Notes: a model not told the origin generated them from the sequence alone. A stretch of DNA of 64,000 nt from Streptomyces monomycini (GCF_022271435.1 NZ_JAFIQY010000034.1:29927-93926), one strand, 5' to 3'; numbered from the stretch's first letter, positions 1 through 9,467 are shown. Made by a program: numbers and translations.

Positions 1-1
1 C

Positions 2-592
2 GCCCCGCCGCCCGGCCCGCGCGACCCGGTGCTGCAAACCTTCCTGACCTGCGACCTCAGCGGCGGCGACGGCCCGCCCGACCTCCAGGTCTTCCCCTCG
101 GGCCCCGAAACGGACGAGAACGGGGCGACGGTGCTCACCTTCTGGGTGGCGCTGCTGCGGCCCTCCTCCTGCGGCCGACTGTGGCTGCGCTCCGCCGACC
201 CCCGCGATGCCCCGCGCATCGACGCCGGCTTCCTGCGCGACCCGGGGGACACCCGCCGCTTGCTGACGGGCATGCGGCTGGCCCGCTCCCTCGCCCGTAC
301 CGCACCCCTGTCCGGCCTGCTCCGCGAGGAGCGCGCGCCGGGCCCCGCCGTCACCACCGACGTACAGCTGGCGGAAGCGCTGCGGCAGACCGTCAGCGGC
401 TACCAGCACGCTGCCGGGACCTGCCGGATGGGCCCGGCAACGGACCCCGGAGCGGTGGTCTCCACCACCGGCGCCGTGCACGGAGTCGAGGCCCTGCACG
501 TCATCGACGCCTCCGTGATGCCGACGCTGCCCGCCGCCAACACCAACCTCACCGCCATGGCCGTCGCCGAGCACTGCGTGCGGGGACTCTGA
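2..592 (+). CDS. GMC-family FAD oxidoreductase, C-terminal part (left-truncated by window)
   Basis: The reading frame is open from the left window edge to a TGA stop at 590-592, so only the C-terminal ~196 residues are present. They match the GMC (glucose-methanol-choline) oxidoreductase C-terminal domain. The signature QHAAGTCRMG carries the catalytic His near the flavin, and the FAD-binding tail reads HVIDASVMPTLPAANTNLTA. Family members oxidise alcohols (choline, glucose and others) using a bound FAD. The N-terminal Rossmann part lies outside the window, so the substrate cannot be inferred. The gene converges on glpD, with a shared hairpin between them. Confidence 0.88.
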   Translation, partial: APPPGPRDPVLQTFLTCDLSGGDGPPDLQVFPSGPETDENGATVLTFWVALLRPSSCGRLWLRSADPRDAPRIDAGFLRDPGDTRRLLTGMRLARSLARTAPLSGLLREERAPGPAVTTDVQLAEALRQTVSGYQHAAGTCRMGPATDPGAVVSTTGAVHGVEALHVIDASVMPTLPAANTNLTAMAVAEHCVRGL

Positions 593-611
593 GGTTCCTC
601 CGGCACGCCGA

Positions 612-640
612 AGGGCGGCTCCCCGCCGGGGAGCCGCCCT
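612..640. terminator. Bidirectional hairpin between the GMC gene and glpD
   Basis: A perfect 13-bp stem (612-624 with 628-640, left arm AGGGCGGCTCCCC) closes on a 3-nt GCC loop. It sits in the 72-bp gap between two convergent genes, so it probably terminates both. There is no U-tract, as is common in Streptomyces. Confidence 0.75.
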
Positions 641-664
641 CAGGACGACAGGGGAGGCAGCGGG

Positions 665-2275
665 TCAGCCGCGCTGCTCCAGTATCGACTTGGTCCGGGC
701 GCGGACGTCCTCCGTGTCCAGGCCGCGGATGGTCAGCGTGGTGCGGCGGCGCAGCACGTCGTCGACCGTCTCCGCCCACTCGTGGTCACGGGCGTAGACG
801 ACCTGGGCCCAGATCTCCGGCGCGTCCGGGTGGATGCGCTCGGCCAGCGCCGCGTCCTCGTTGGCCAGCCGCGCGATGTCGAAGGACAGCGAACCGTAGT
901 GGGTGGCCAGGTGGCGGGCGGTCTCCGGCGCCATGCGCGGGCCGGGGACCGAGCCGTCGACCAGCAGGCGGTGGGCGACCGCGTTGGGGTTGGCGATACC
1001 CGGCAGCGGCAGCTTCTTCGGCAGGTGCGCGATCGGCTCCATGTCCTCGGCCAGCGGCTGGCCGGGCAGCGCCGCCAGCTTGTTCATGACCGTACGGCCG
1101 ATGTGGCGGAAGGTGGTCCACTTGCCGCCCGCGACGGAGAGCATGCCGCCCGCGCCCTCGGTGACGACCGTCTCGCGCTTGGCCTTGGAGGTGTCGCCGG
1201 GGCCGCCCGGCAGCACCCGCAGGCCCGCGAAGGAGTACGTGATCAGGTCACGCGACAGCTGCTGGTCGCGGACGGAGAAGGCCGCCTCGTCCAGGATCTG
1301 CGCGGTGTCCTTCTCGGTGACGCGGACGTCCGCCGGGTCGCCCTCGAACTCCTCGTCGGTGGTACCGAGCAGCAGCATGTCCTCCCAGGGGAGGGCGAAG
1401 GTGATGCGGTACTTGTCGATCGGGGTGGCCAGCGCGGCCTTCCAGGGGGAGGTGCGCTTGAGGACCAGGTGCGCGCCCTTGGACAGGCGGATGGAGGGCG
1501 CCGCGTTCGGGTTCTCCATCTTGCGCAGGTGGTCGACCCAGGGGCCGGTCGCGTTGAGGACCAGGCGCGCGTTGACACCGAACTCGGAGCCGTCGGTGCC
1601 GTCCTTCAGCTCGGCACCGGTGACCCGGCCCTGGGTGAAGCGCAGGCCGGTGACCTCGGCGTGGTTGAGGACCGTGGCGCCGGCCTCGACGGCCGCGCGG
1701 ACCGTCATCAGGGCCATCCGCGCGTCGTTCATCTGGTCGTCGCCGTACACCGCGACGGCCTTGAGGTTGTCCGTCCGCAGCTCCGGCACGTCGCGCTGGG
1801 CCTTGGACGGGCTGATGACGTGACCGACACCGTCACCGAAGGCGGACAGCGCGGAGTAGGCGAAGACGCCCGCGCCGAGCTTGGCCGCGCCGTGCGGACC
1901 GCCCTTGTAGACCGGCAGGTAGAAGGTCAGCGGGTTGGCGAGGTGGGGGGCCACCTCACGCGAGACCGCACGGCGCTCGAAGTGGTTCTCCGCCACCAGC
2001 TTGACCGCGCCGGTCTGCAGGTAGCGCAGACCGCCGTGCAGCAGCTTGGAGGAGGCGGAGGAGGTGGCGCCGGCGAAGTCACCGGCGTCCACCAGCGCAA
2101 CCCGCAGCCCCGACTGCGCGGCGTGCCAGGCAGTGGAGATGCCCAGGATGCCGCCGCCGATCACCAGGAGGTCGTACGTCGCCTTGGAAAGCTGCTCCCG
2201 AGTCTCGGCGCGGCTCTGGGTCGAACCGTCGGCCGGGTGCGTCCCGAGGGCCGGGACGCTCTGCAGGGTGCTCAT
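665..2275 (-). CDS. glpD: Glycerol-3-phosphate dehydrogenase (FAD-dependent)
   Basis: This 536-residue flavoprotein oxidises sn-glycerol 3-phosphate to dihydroxyacetone phosphate at the membrane and passes electrons to the quinone pool. The FAD Rossmann motif GGGILG is at about residues 40-45, followed by the family block with TSSASSKLLHGGLRYL. The C-terminal GlpD cap domain follows, and the length is typical. The start chosen is the ATG at 2273-2275, preceded by GAGGAG; an open extension to 2377 would run into glpK and was not used. The gene begins 2 bp after the glpK stop, so the two are surely cotranscribed and probably translationally coupled. It is the last gene of the gylR-glpF-glpK-glpD cluster. 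Confidence 0.95.
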   Translation of the reverse strand: MSTLQSVPALGTHPADGSTQSRAETREQLSKATYDLLVIGGGILGISTAWHAAQSGLRVALVDAGDFAGATSSASSKLLHGGLRYLQTGAVKLVAENHFERRAVSREVAPHLANPLTFYLPVYKGGPHGAAKLGAGVFAYSALSAFGDGVGHVISPSKAQRDVPELRTDNLKAVAVYGDDQMNDARMALMTVRAAVEAGATVLNHAEVTGLRFTQGRVTGAELKDGTDGSEFGVNARLVLNATGPWVDHLRKMENPNAAPSIRLSKGAHLVLKRTSPWKAALATPIDKYRITFALPWEDMLLLGTTDEEFEGDPADVRVTEKDTAQILDEAAFSVRDQQLSRDLITYSFAGLRVLPGGPGDTSKAKRETVVTEGAGGMLSVAGGKWTTFRHIGRTVMNKLAALPGQPLAEDMEPIAHLPKKLPLPGIANPNAVAHRLLVDGSVPGPRMAPETARHLATHYGSLSFDIARLANEDAALAERIHPDAPEIWAQVVYARDHEWAETVDDVLRRRTTLTIRGLDTEDVRARTKSILEQRG

Positions 2276-2277
2276 GA

Positions 2278-3819
2278 TTACTCCTCGTCCTCGATCCAGC
2301 CCATGGTCCGCTCGACGGCCTTGAGCCAGCTCTTGTACTCGCGGTCGCGGGTCTCCGCGTCCATGCGGGGGGTCCACTCGGCGGCCCGGCGCCAGTTGGC
2401 GCGCAGCGCGTCGGTGTCCGGCCAGAAGCCGACGGCCAGTCCGGCGGCGTAGGCGGCGCCGAGGCAGGTCGTCTCGGCGACCATCGGGCGCACCACGGGG
2501 GCGTCCAGGAAGTCCGAGATGGTCTGCATCAGCAAGTTGTTGGAGGTCATCCCGCCGTCGACCTTCAGCGAGGTCAGGTCGACGCCGGAGTCCTTGGTCA
2601 TGGCGTCGGTGATCTCGCGGGTCTGCCAGGCGGTGGCCTCAAGGACGGCGCGGGCGATGTGCGCCTTGGTGACGTAGCGGGTCAGGCCCGCGATCACGCC
2701 GCGCGCGTCCGAGCGCCAGTAGGGGGCGAACAGGCCGGAGAAGGCCGGGACGAAGTACGCGCCGCCGTTGTCCTCGACGGTGCTGGCCAGCGTCTCGATC
2801 TCGGCGGCCGAGTTGATCAGGCCCATCTGGTCGCGCATCCACTGCACCAGCGAACCGGTGACGGCGATCGAGCCCTCCAGGGCGTACACCGGCGGCTCGT
2901 CGCCGATGCGGTAGCCGACCGTGGTCAGCAGCCCGTTGTAGGAGTTGACGGGCTCGTCACCGGTGTTCATCAGCATGAAGGTGCCGGTGCCGTACGTGGA
3001 CTTGGCCTCGCCCTTGTCGTAGCAGGTCTGGCCGAACAGCGCGGCCTGCTGGTCGCCCAGTGCCGAGGCGACCGGCACGCCGGCCAGCGCGCCCGCGGCG
3101 GCGGTGCCGTACACCTCGGCCGACGAGCGGATCTCCGGCAGCACCGCGGCCGGGATGTCGATGGAGTGCAGGATCTTCTGGTCCCACTCAAGCTTGCGCA
3201 GGTTCATCAGCAGGGTGCGCGAGGCGTTGGTGACGTCGGTGACGTGCACGCCGCCCTCGGCGCCGCCGGTCAGGTTCCAGATGACCCAGGAGTCCATGGT
3301 GCCGAAGAGGATGTCGCCGGCCTCGGCGCGCTCGCGCAGGCCCTCGACGTTGTCCAGCAGCCAGCGGATCTTCGGGGCGGCGAAGTACGAGGCCAGCGGC
3401 AGGCCGGTCTCGCGGCGGAAGCGGTCCTTGCCGACGTTGCGGCCCAGCTCGCGGCAGAGCCCGTCGGTGCGGGTGTCCTGCCAGACGATGGCGTTGTGGA
3501 CCGGCTCGCCGGTGTTCTTGTCCCACATCAGCGTGGTCTCACGCTGATTGGTGATGCCGATCGCCTTGACGTCCTTGGCGGTGATGCCGGCCTTCTCGAC
3601 GGCACCGGCCACGACCTGCTGGACGTTCTCCCAGATCTCCTTGGCGTCGTGCTCGACCCACCCCGGCTTGGGGAAAATCTGTTCGTGCTCCTTCTGGTCG
3701 ACCGAGACGATCCGGCCGTCCTTGTCGAACACGATGCAGCGGCTGGACGTGGTGCCCTGGTCGATGGCCGCGATGAACGGCCCGTGGCCGTGCGAGGCGG
3801 TGCTGTGGTTGTCGCTCAT
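2278..3819 (-). CDS. glpK: Glycerol kinase
   Basis: This 513-residue FGGY-family kinase phosphorylates glycerol with ATP to glycerol 3-phosphate, the substrate of GlpD next door. The N-terminal phosphate-binding loop DQGTTSSR is at about residues 20-27, and the family blocks ITNQRETTLMWD, GTMDSWVIWNLTGG and LKVDGGMTSNNLLMQ are all present. The length matches GlpK. The ATG at 3817-3819 has GGAG about 8 nt upstream. The frame is open further upstream, but that part would start close to glpF and lacks family similarity. It lies 40 bp downstream of glpF in the same operon. Confidence 0.97.
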   Translation of the reverse strand: MSDNHSTASHGHGPFIAAIDQGTTSSRCIVFDKDGRIVSVDQKEHEQIFPKPGWVEHDAKEIWENVQQVVAGAVEKAGITAKDVKAIGITNQRETTLMWDKNTGEPVHNAIVWQDTRTDGLCRELGRNVGKDRFRRETGLPLASYFAAPKIRWLLDNVEGLRERAEAGDILFGTMDSWVIWNLTGGAEGGVHVTDVTNASRTLLMNLRKLEWDQKILHSIDIPAAVLPEIRSSAEVYGTAAAGALAGVPVASALGDQQAALFGQTCYDKGEAKSTYGTGTFMLMNTGDEPVNSYNGLLTTVGYRIGDEPPVYALEGSIAVTGSLVQWMRDQMGLINSAAEIETLASTVEDNGGAYFVPAFSGLFAPYWRSDARGVIAGLTRYVTKAHIARAVLEATAWQTREITDAMTKDSGVDLTSLKVDGGMTSNNLLMQTISDFLDAPVVRPMVAETTCLGAAYAAGLAVGFWPDTDALRANWRRAAEWTPRMDAETRDREYKSWLKAVERTMGWIEDEE

Positions 3820-3859
3820 GGTGTGTGTGCTCCAAAAATCTTCGGTCGGGCGGCGCGGC

Positions 3860-4648
3860 TCAGGCGAACGCGAGGTTGTAGATACCACCGGCGATCGCGC
3901 CGCCGATCAGCGGACCGGCGACCGGGATCCACGCGTAGCCCCAGTCCGACCCGCCCTTGTTCGGCAGCGGAAGCAGCGAGTGGACGATACGCGGACCGAG
4001 GTCGCGAACCGGGTTGATCGCGTAGCCGGTCGGGCCGCCGAGTGACAGACCGATGCCGACGACCACGAACGCGGTCAGCAGCGCTCCGATGACGCCGACG
4101 CCCTTGCCGTCGTCACTGAGGCCCTGCGTGAGGATCGCCAGCACGAGCACGATGGTGGCGATGACCTCCGTGGTCACGTTCTGCACCGCGTTGCGGATCT
4201 CGGGTCCGGTGGAGAAGACCCCGAGAACCGGGCCGGCCTTGGGGGCCGCCGCCTTGTCGACCATGCCTTCCTGGCCGCTCTGCTCGCCCACGATCTCCGG
4301 GTCGGTCAGATGGGCCTTGAAGTGGCCGTAGTACGCGAGCCACACGAGCACCGCGCCGATCATGGCGCCGAGCAGCTGCCCGGCGAAGTAGACCGGTACG
4401 TCGCCCCACGGCGTGCCGCCCTTGACGGCCAGTCCCACGGTGACCGCCGGGTTGAGGTGCGCGCCGGACTTCGTCGCGATGTACGCGCCGGTGAGTACGG
4501 CGAAACCCCACCCGAAGGCGATGGCCACCCATCCCGCCTCGAATGCCTTCGAGCGCTTCAGCGTGACGGCGGCGCAGACGCCACCGCCCAGCAGGATCAG
4601 AACAGCGGTACCGATGGTCTCGCTGATGAAGATGTCGGAGCTGGACAC
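3860..4648 (-). CDS. glpF: Glycerol facilitator, MIP family (second NPA box reads NPV)
   Basis: This 262-residue aquaglyceroporin should carry glycerol across the membrane to feed GlpK. The first pore box HLNPAVT is intact (Asn66-Pro67-Ala68). The second half-helix box reads YAINPVRDLGPR, so Val213 replaces the usual Ala. The following Arg214 of the selectivity filter is kept, as is Asp215. The GTG start at 4646-4648 has a GGAGT Shine-Dalgarno. A hydrophilic loop at about residues 115-135 is typical of Streptomyces homologues as I recall them. The gene heads the structural part of the glycerol operon, and a palindrome upstream is a likely GylR site. Confidence 0.94.
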   Translation of the reverse strand: MSSSDIFISETIGTAVLILLGGGVCAAVTLKRSKAFEAGWVAIAFGWGFAVLTGAYIATKSGAHLNPAVTVGLAVKGGTPWGDVPVYFAGQLLGAMIGAVLVWLAYYGHFKAHLTDPEIVGEQSGQEGMVDKAAAPKAGPVLGVFSTGPEIRNAVQNVTTEVIATIVLVLAILTQGLSDDGKGVGVIGALLTAFVVVGIGLSLGGPTGYAINPVRDLGPRIVHSLLPLPNKGGSDWGYAWIPVAGPLIGGAIAGGIYNLAFA

Positions 4649-4759
4649 CCGCGACTCCTTTGTCCTTCGTCCAGGGGAAGGCGGACCCCGGGTCTCTCCG
4701 AGGTCCGCGCCCTCCGAGAGGGCGTTGGTCGGCCTCCGGCACTGTCCACCATAACCAAT

Positions 4760-4789
4760 ATTGTCGTTTGGTGTTCGACAATGCCGACC
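4760..4789. promoter_or_regulatory. Candidate GylR operator upstream of glpF
   Basis: A perfect inverted repeat, ATTGTCG-N9-CGACAAT, occupies 4760-4782. Overlapping it, 4773-4789 (GTTCGACAATGCCGACC) matches 14 of 17 positions of a near-palindrome upstream of gylR (5723-5739). The site lies 112-141 bp before the glpF start, in the expected place for an IclR-family repressor controlling the glycerol genes. The assignment to GylR is inference from context. Confidence 0.6.
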
Positions 4790-4874
4790 GACGAACGGCA
4801 GTTTTCTTCACACGTAGCAACCCGTCAAGGGTTCTGTGACTGAAAACTTAGGTGAACATATGGGACTGGAAGGG

Positions 4875-5648
4875 TCAGAATCGCCCTGCGCCGAGGTCCC
4901 GGGACACCGCACGGGCGCAGTCCCGCACGGCGGCGACGATTTCCGGCCGCAGCTCACCCGGCTCACCGTCCCGGCAGACCCGCTCCACCGCACCGGTCAC
5001 GCCGACCGCGCCGACCGGCATCCGGCGCCGGTCGTGGATGGGCGCGGCCACCGACGCCACGCCCTCCCAGGTCTCCTCCACGTCGGCCGCCCAGCCGCGC
5101 GCCCGGGTGAGATCCAGCACACCCTCCAGGTCCTCCAGCGCGGTCACCGTGCGCGGCGTGAACGCCTGCCGCTCGGCCTCCGCCGCCTCGCTGTGCGCCA
5201 CCGGGTCGTACGCCGTCAGCACCTTGCCCAGCGCCGTGCTGTGCAGCGGGTGCATCGCGCCGACCTCCAGCACCTGGCGGCTGTCGTCGGGCCGGAAGAC
5301 GTGGTGCACGATCAGCACGCCCTGCTGGTGCAGCACCCCCAGGTAGACGCTCTCGCCGCTGGAGCGCGCCAGGTCGTCCGTCCACACGAGCGCGCGGGCG
5401 CGCAGCTCGTGCACGTCCAGGTAGCTGTTGCCGAGGCGCAGCAGCTCGGCGCCCAGCTGGTAGCGGCCGGACGCCGGGTCCTGCTCGACGAAGCCCTCCT
5501 GCTGGAGGGTGCGCAGGATGCCGTGCGCGGTGCCCTTGGCCAGGCCCAGCGCGGACGAGATGTCGGAGAGGCCCAGCCGCCGCTCACCGCCGGCCAGCAG
5601 CCGCAGCATCGCGGCGGCACGTTCCAGTGACTGGATGTTCCGTGCCAT
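4875..5648 (-). CDS. gylR: IclR-family glycerol operon regulator GylR
   Basis: This 257-residue regulator has an N-terminal winged helix-turn-helix (about residues 18-50, LSDISSALGLAKGTAHGIL) and a C-terminal IclR effector domain. Size, sequence and position directly upstream of glpFKD match GylR of S. coelicolor, the glycerol-responsive repressor of the gyl operon. The ATG at 5646-5648 has GGAGG 9 nt upstream; longer open extensions run across the likely promoter and were rejected. The gene lies on the same strand as glpF with a 226-bp gap, leaving room for a separate glpF promoter. The near-palindrome at 5723-5739 suggests autoregulation. Confidence 0.9.
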   Translation of the reverse strand: MARNIQSLERAAAMLRLLAGGERRLGLSDISSALGLAKGTAHGILRTLQQEGFVEQDPASGRYQLGAELLRLGNSYLDVHELRARALVWTDDLARSSGESVYLGVLHQQGVLIVHHVFRPDDSRQVLEVGAMHPLHSTALGKVLTAYDPVAHSEAAEAERQAFTPRTVTALEDLEGVLDLTRARGWAADVEETWEGVASVAAPIHDRRRMPVGAVGVTGAVERVCRDGEPGELRPEIVAAVRDCARAVSRDLGAGRF

Positions 5649-5957
5649 CGGGCAACCTCCGGTGAAGCGGTGAAGCGGGTGACATGGTGCGGTGTACGGC
5701 GCGCGACCGGCCCGGGAGAGCGGTTCGGCAATGCTGAACGATATCGGTGAATGCCGACCCTGTGGCAGTCGACCGACACCTGTCAATGATCTTGACCAAG
5801 TCCGGAACCGGCCCGGAACCGGGCATGACACGGCCGGTGAACCGTCCACGCCGTAAGACACCCGGGCCACCGGCAGCCACGCCCGCTACCCTGACCGGGT
5901 GCGCCTTCTACCGGAAGACGCAAAGCCGACAGCCGTCGCAACCAGGGGAGCACCTCC
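5649..5957. other. Divergent gylR/metH intergenic region
   Basis: This 309-bp region holds the gylR promoter side (about 5700-5790) and the metH promoter side. For metH, the hexamer TACCCT near 5887 could be a -10 box, giving a leader of roughly 60 nt. I looked for cobalamin, SAM and SAH riboswitch cores in the metH leader and saw none. Confidence 0.5.
5723..5739. promoter_or_regulatory. Candidate GylR operator upstream of gylR
   Basis: The near-palindrome GTTCGGCAATGCTGAAC (one mismatched pair in eight) lies 75-91 bp upstream of the gylR start. It shares 14 of 17 positions with 4773-4789 upstream of glpF. Two related copies flanking regulator and target genes are what an autoregulated IclR repressor would need. 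Confidence 0.6.
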
Positions 5958-8900
5958 ATGGCCTCGTACACGCCATCGTCCACCCGCACATCCCGCACCA
6001 CGGCACTCCGCGAGGCCCTCGCCTCCCGCGTGGTGGTGGCCGACGGGGCGATGGGCACGATGCTCCAGGCACAGGACCCCTCGATGGAGGACTTCCAGCA
6101 GCTGGAGGGCTGCAACGAGATCCTGAACATCACCCGTCCGGACATCGTCCGTTCGGTCCACGAGGAGTACTTCGCGGTCGGCGTCGACTGCGTCGAGACC
6201 AACACCTTCGGCGCCAACTACGCCGCCCTCGCCGAGTACGACATCCCCGAACGGGTCTTCGAACTGTCCGAGTCGGGCGCCCGCATCGCCCGCGAGGTCG
6301 CCGACGAGTACACCGCCTCCACCGGACAGCAGCGCTGGGTGCTCGGCTCCATGGGCCCCGGCACCAAGCTGCCCACCCTCGGCCACGTCGACTACGCCAC
6401 CCTGCGCGACGCCTACCAGCAGAACGCCGAAGGCATGATCGCCGGCGGCGCCGACGCGCTGCTCGTCGAGACCACCCAGGACCTGCTCCAGACCAAGGCC
6501 GCCGTCCTCGGCGCCCGCCGCGCCCTGGAAGCCACCGGCACCGACCTGCCGGTGATCTGCTCGGTGACCGTCGAGACCACCGGCACCATGCTGCTCGGCT
6601 CGGAGATCGGCGCCGCGCTGACCGCGCTGGAGCCGCTCGGCATCGACATGATCGGCCTGAACTGCGCCACCGGCCCTGCCGAGATGAGCGAGCACCTGCG
6701 CTACCTCGCCCGCAACGCCCGCGTCCCGCTGTCCTGCATGCCCAACGCCGGTCTGCCCGTCCTCGGCAAGGACGGCGCCCACTACCCGCTGTCCCCGGGC
6801 GAGCTGGCCGACGCCCAGGAGACCTTCGTCGCCGAGTACGGGCTCTCGCTCGTCGGCGGCTGCTGCGGTACGACGCCGGAGCACCTGCGCCAGGTCGTCG
6901 AGCGGGTACGGGGCCTGGCCCCCACCGAGCGCAGCCCGCGCCCCGAGCCCGGCGCCGCCTCCCTCTACCAGACCGTCCCGTTCCGCCAGGACACCTCGTA
7001 CCTGGCCATCGGCGAGCGCACCAACGCCAACGGCTCCAAGAAGTTCCGCGAGGCGATGCTGGAAGGCCGCTGGGACGACTGCGTGGAGATGGCCCGCGAC
7101 CAGATCCGCGAGGGCGCCCACCTGCTCGACCTGTGCGTGGACTACGTCGGCCGGGACGGCGTCGCCGACATGCGGGAACTGGCCGGCCGCTTCGCCACCG
7201 CCTCCACCCTGCCCCTGGTGCTGGACTCCACCGAGGTCCCGGTGATCCAGGCGGGGCTGGAGAAGCTCGGCGGCCGCGCGGTCATCAACTCCGTCAACTA
7301 CGAGGACGGCGACGGCCCCGAGTCGCGGTTCGCCAGGGTCGCCGCGCTGGCCCGGGAGCACGGCGCCGCCCTGATGGCGCTGACCATCGACGAGGAGGGC
7401 CAGGCCCGTACCGTCGAGAACAAGGTCGCCATCGCCGAGCGCATCATCGAGGACCTGACGACCAACTGGGGCATCCGCGAGTCGGACATCCTCATCGACT
7501 GCCTGACGTTCACCATCTGCACCGGTCAGGAGGAGTCCCGCAAGGACGGCGTCCACACCATCGAGGCCATCCGCGAGCTGAAGCGGCGTCGCCCCGACGT
7601 GCAGACCACGCTCGGCCTGTCCAACATCTCCTTTGGCCTCAACCCGGCCGCCCGCATCGTGCTCAACTCCGTCTTCCTCGACGAGTGCGTCAAGGCCGGA
7701 CTGGACTCGGCGATCGTGCATGCCTCCAAGATCCTGCCGATCGCCCGCCTGGAGGAGGAGCAGGTCAAGGTCGCCCTCGACCTGATCTACGACCGTCGGG
7801 AAGAGGGCTACGACCCGCTCCAGCGGCTCCTGGAGCTGTTCGAGGGCGCCACCGCCAAGTCGCTGAAGGCCGGCAAGGCCGAGGAACTGCTCGCGCTGCC
7901 CCTGGAGGAGCGGCTGCGGCGCCGCATCATCGACGGCGAGAAGAACGGCCTGGACGCCGACCTGGAGGCGGCGCTCGCCGAACGCCCGGCCCTGGACATC
8001 GTCAACGACACCCTGCTCGAAGGCATGAAGGTGGTCGGTGAGCTGTTCGGCTCCGGCCAGATGCAGCTGCCGTTCGTGCTCCAGTCCGCCGAGGTCATGA
8101 AGACCGCGGTGGCCTACCTGGAGCCGCACATGGAGAAGACCGACGCCGACGGCAAGGGCACCATCGTCCTGGCGACCGTCCGCGGCGACGTGCACGACAT
8201 CGGCAAGAACCTCGTCGACATCATCCTGTCCAACAACGGCTACAACGTCGTCAACCTCGGCATCAAGCAACCGGTTTCGGCCATCCTGGAAGCCGCCGAG
8301 GAGCACCGCGCCGACGTCATCGGCATGTCCGGCCTGCTGGTCAAGTCCACGGTGATCATGAAGGAGAACCTGGAGGAGCTCAACCAGCGCAAGATGGCGG
8401 CCGACTTCCCCGTCATCCTCGGCGGCGCCGCCCTGACCCGCGCCTACGTCGAACAGGACCTGCACGAGATCTACGAGGGCGAGGTCCGCTACGCCCGTGA
8501 CGCCTTCGAGGGCCTGCGCCTGATGGACGCCCTGATCGCCGTCAAGCGCGGCGTGCCCGGCGCCACCCTGCCCGAGCTCAAGCAGCGCCGCGTCCCCAAG
8601 CGCGACATCGAGATCAAGGAGCCGGAGCAGGAGGAGGGCACCGTCCGCTCCGACGTGTCCACCGACAACCCTGTCCCCGCCCCGCCCTTCTGGGGCACCC
8701 GCGTCGTCAAGGGCATCCAGCTCGCCGACTACGCGTCCTGGCTGGACGAGGGCGCCCTGTTCAAGGGCCAGTGGGGCCTCAAGCAGGCCCGTACGGGGGA
8801 CGGACCCTCGTACGAGGAACTGGTCGAGTCCGAGGGACGGCCCCGGCTGCGCGGCTGGCTGGACAAGCTCCAGACCGAGAACCTCCTGGAGGCCGCCGTC

Positions 8901-9467
8901 GTCCACGGGTACTTCCCCTGCTACTCCAAGGGCGACGACCTGATCCTGCTCAACGAGGACGGCACCGAGCGCACCCGCTTCACCTTCCCGCGCCAGCGCC
9001 GCGGCCGCCGGCTGTGCCTGGCCGACTTCTTCCGCCCGGAGGAGTCCGGCGAGCGGGACGTGGTCGGCCTCCAGGTCGTCACCGTCGGCTCGAAGATCGG
9101 CGAGGCCACCGCCGAACTGTTCGCCTCCGACTCCTACCGCGACTACCTGGAACTGCACGGCCTGTCCGTGCAGCTCGCCGAAGCCCTCGCCGAGTACTGG
9201 CACGCCCGCGTCCGCGCCGAGCTGGGCTTCGCCGGTGAGGACCCCGCGGACGTCGAGGACATGTTCGCGCTGAAGTACCGCGGCGCCCGCTTCTCGCTCG
9301 GCTACGGGGCCTGCCCCGACCTGGAGGACCGCGCCAAGATCGCCGACCTGCTGCGGCCGGAGCGGATCGGCGTACAACTCTCCGAGGAGTTCCAGCTGCA
9401 CCCGGAGCAGTCCACCGACGCGATCGTCATCCACCACCCGGAGGCGAAGTACTTCAACGCGCGGTAG
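5958..9467 (+). CDS. metH: Cobalamin-dependent methionine synthase
   Basis: This 1169-residue cytosolic enzyme transfers the methyl group of 5-methyltetrahydrofolate to homocysteine through methylcobalamin, making methionine. All four modules are visible. The homocysteine-binding barrel ends in the zinc ligands GGCCGTTPEH near residue 300. A pterin-binding barrel covers about 340-620. The B12 cap and Rossmann domain carries DVHDIGKN near 744-751, with His746 as the lower cobalt ligand. The C-terminal reactivation domain has SLGYGACPDLEDR near 1113. The length is slightly short of E. coli MetH (1227) but usual for actinobacteria. The ATG at 5958 is preceded by GGGGAG. A strong hairpin follows the gene. 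Confidence 0.98.
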   Translation: MASYTPSSTRTSRTTALREALASRVVVADGAMGTMLQAQDPSMEDFQQLEGCNEILNITRPDIVRSVHEEYFAVGVDCVETNTFGANYAALAEYDIPERVFELSESGARIAREVADEYTASTGQQRWVLGSMGPGTKLPTLGHVDYATLRDAYQQNAEGMIAGGADALLVETTQDLLQTKAAVLGARRALEATGTDLPVICSVTVETTGTMLLGSEIGAALTALEPLGIDMIGLNCATGPAEMSEHLRYLARNARVPLSCMPNAGLPVLGKDGAHYPLSPGELADAQETFVAEYGLSLVGGCCGTTPEHLRQVVERVRGLAPTERSPRPEPGAASLYQTVPFRQDTSYLAIGERTNANGSKKFREAMLEGRWDDCVEMARDQIREGAHLLDLCVDYVGRDGVADMRELAGRFATASTLPLVLDSTEVPVIQAGLEKLGGRAVINSVNYEDGDGPESRFARVAALAREHGAALMALTIDEEGQARTVENKVAIAERIIEDLTTNWGIRESDILIDCLTFTICTGQEESRKDGVHTIEAIRELKRRRPDVQTTLGLSNISFGLNPAARIVLNSVFLDECVKAGLDSAIVHASKILPIARLEEEQVKVALDLIYDRREEGYDPLQRLLELFEGATAKSLKAGKAEELLALPLEERLRRRIIDGEKNGLDADLEAALAERPALDIVNDTLLEGMKVVGELFGSGQMQLPFVLQSAEVMKTAVAYLEPHMEKTDADGKGTIVLATVRGDVHDIGKNLVDIILSNNGYNVVNLGIKQPVSAILEAAEEHRADVIGMSGLLVKSTVIMKENLEELNQRKMAADFPVILGGAALTRAYVEQDLHEIYEGEVRYARDAFEGLRLMDALIAVKRGVPGATLPELKQRRVPKRDIEIKEPEQEEGTVRSDVSTDNPVPAPPFWGTRVVKGIQLADYASWLDEGALFKGQWGLKQARTGDGPSYEELVESEGRPRLRGWLDKLQTENLLEAAVVHGYFPCYSKGDDLILLNEDGTERTRFTFPRQRRGRRLCLADFFRPEESGERDVVGLQVVTVGSKIGEATAELFASDSYRDYLELHGLSVQLAEALAEYWHARVRAELGFAGEDPADVEDMFALKYRGARFSLGYGACPDLEDRAKIADLLRPERIGVQLSEEFQLHPEQSTDAIVIHHPEAKYFNAR

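Noticed and set aside
5880..5957. Cobalamin, SAM or SAH riboswitch in the metH leader
   Set aside because: The leader is only about 60 nt and none of the conserved core sequences is present. A short GTG-started leader peptide at 5899 also lacks support.
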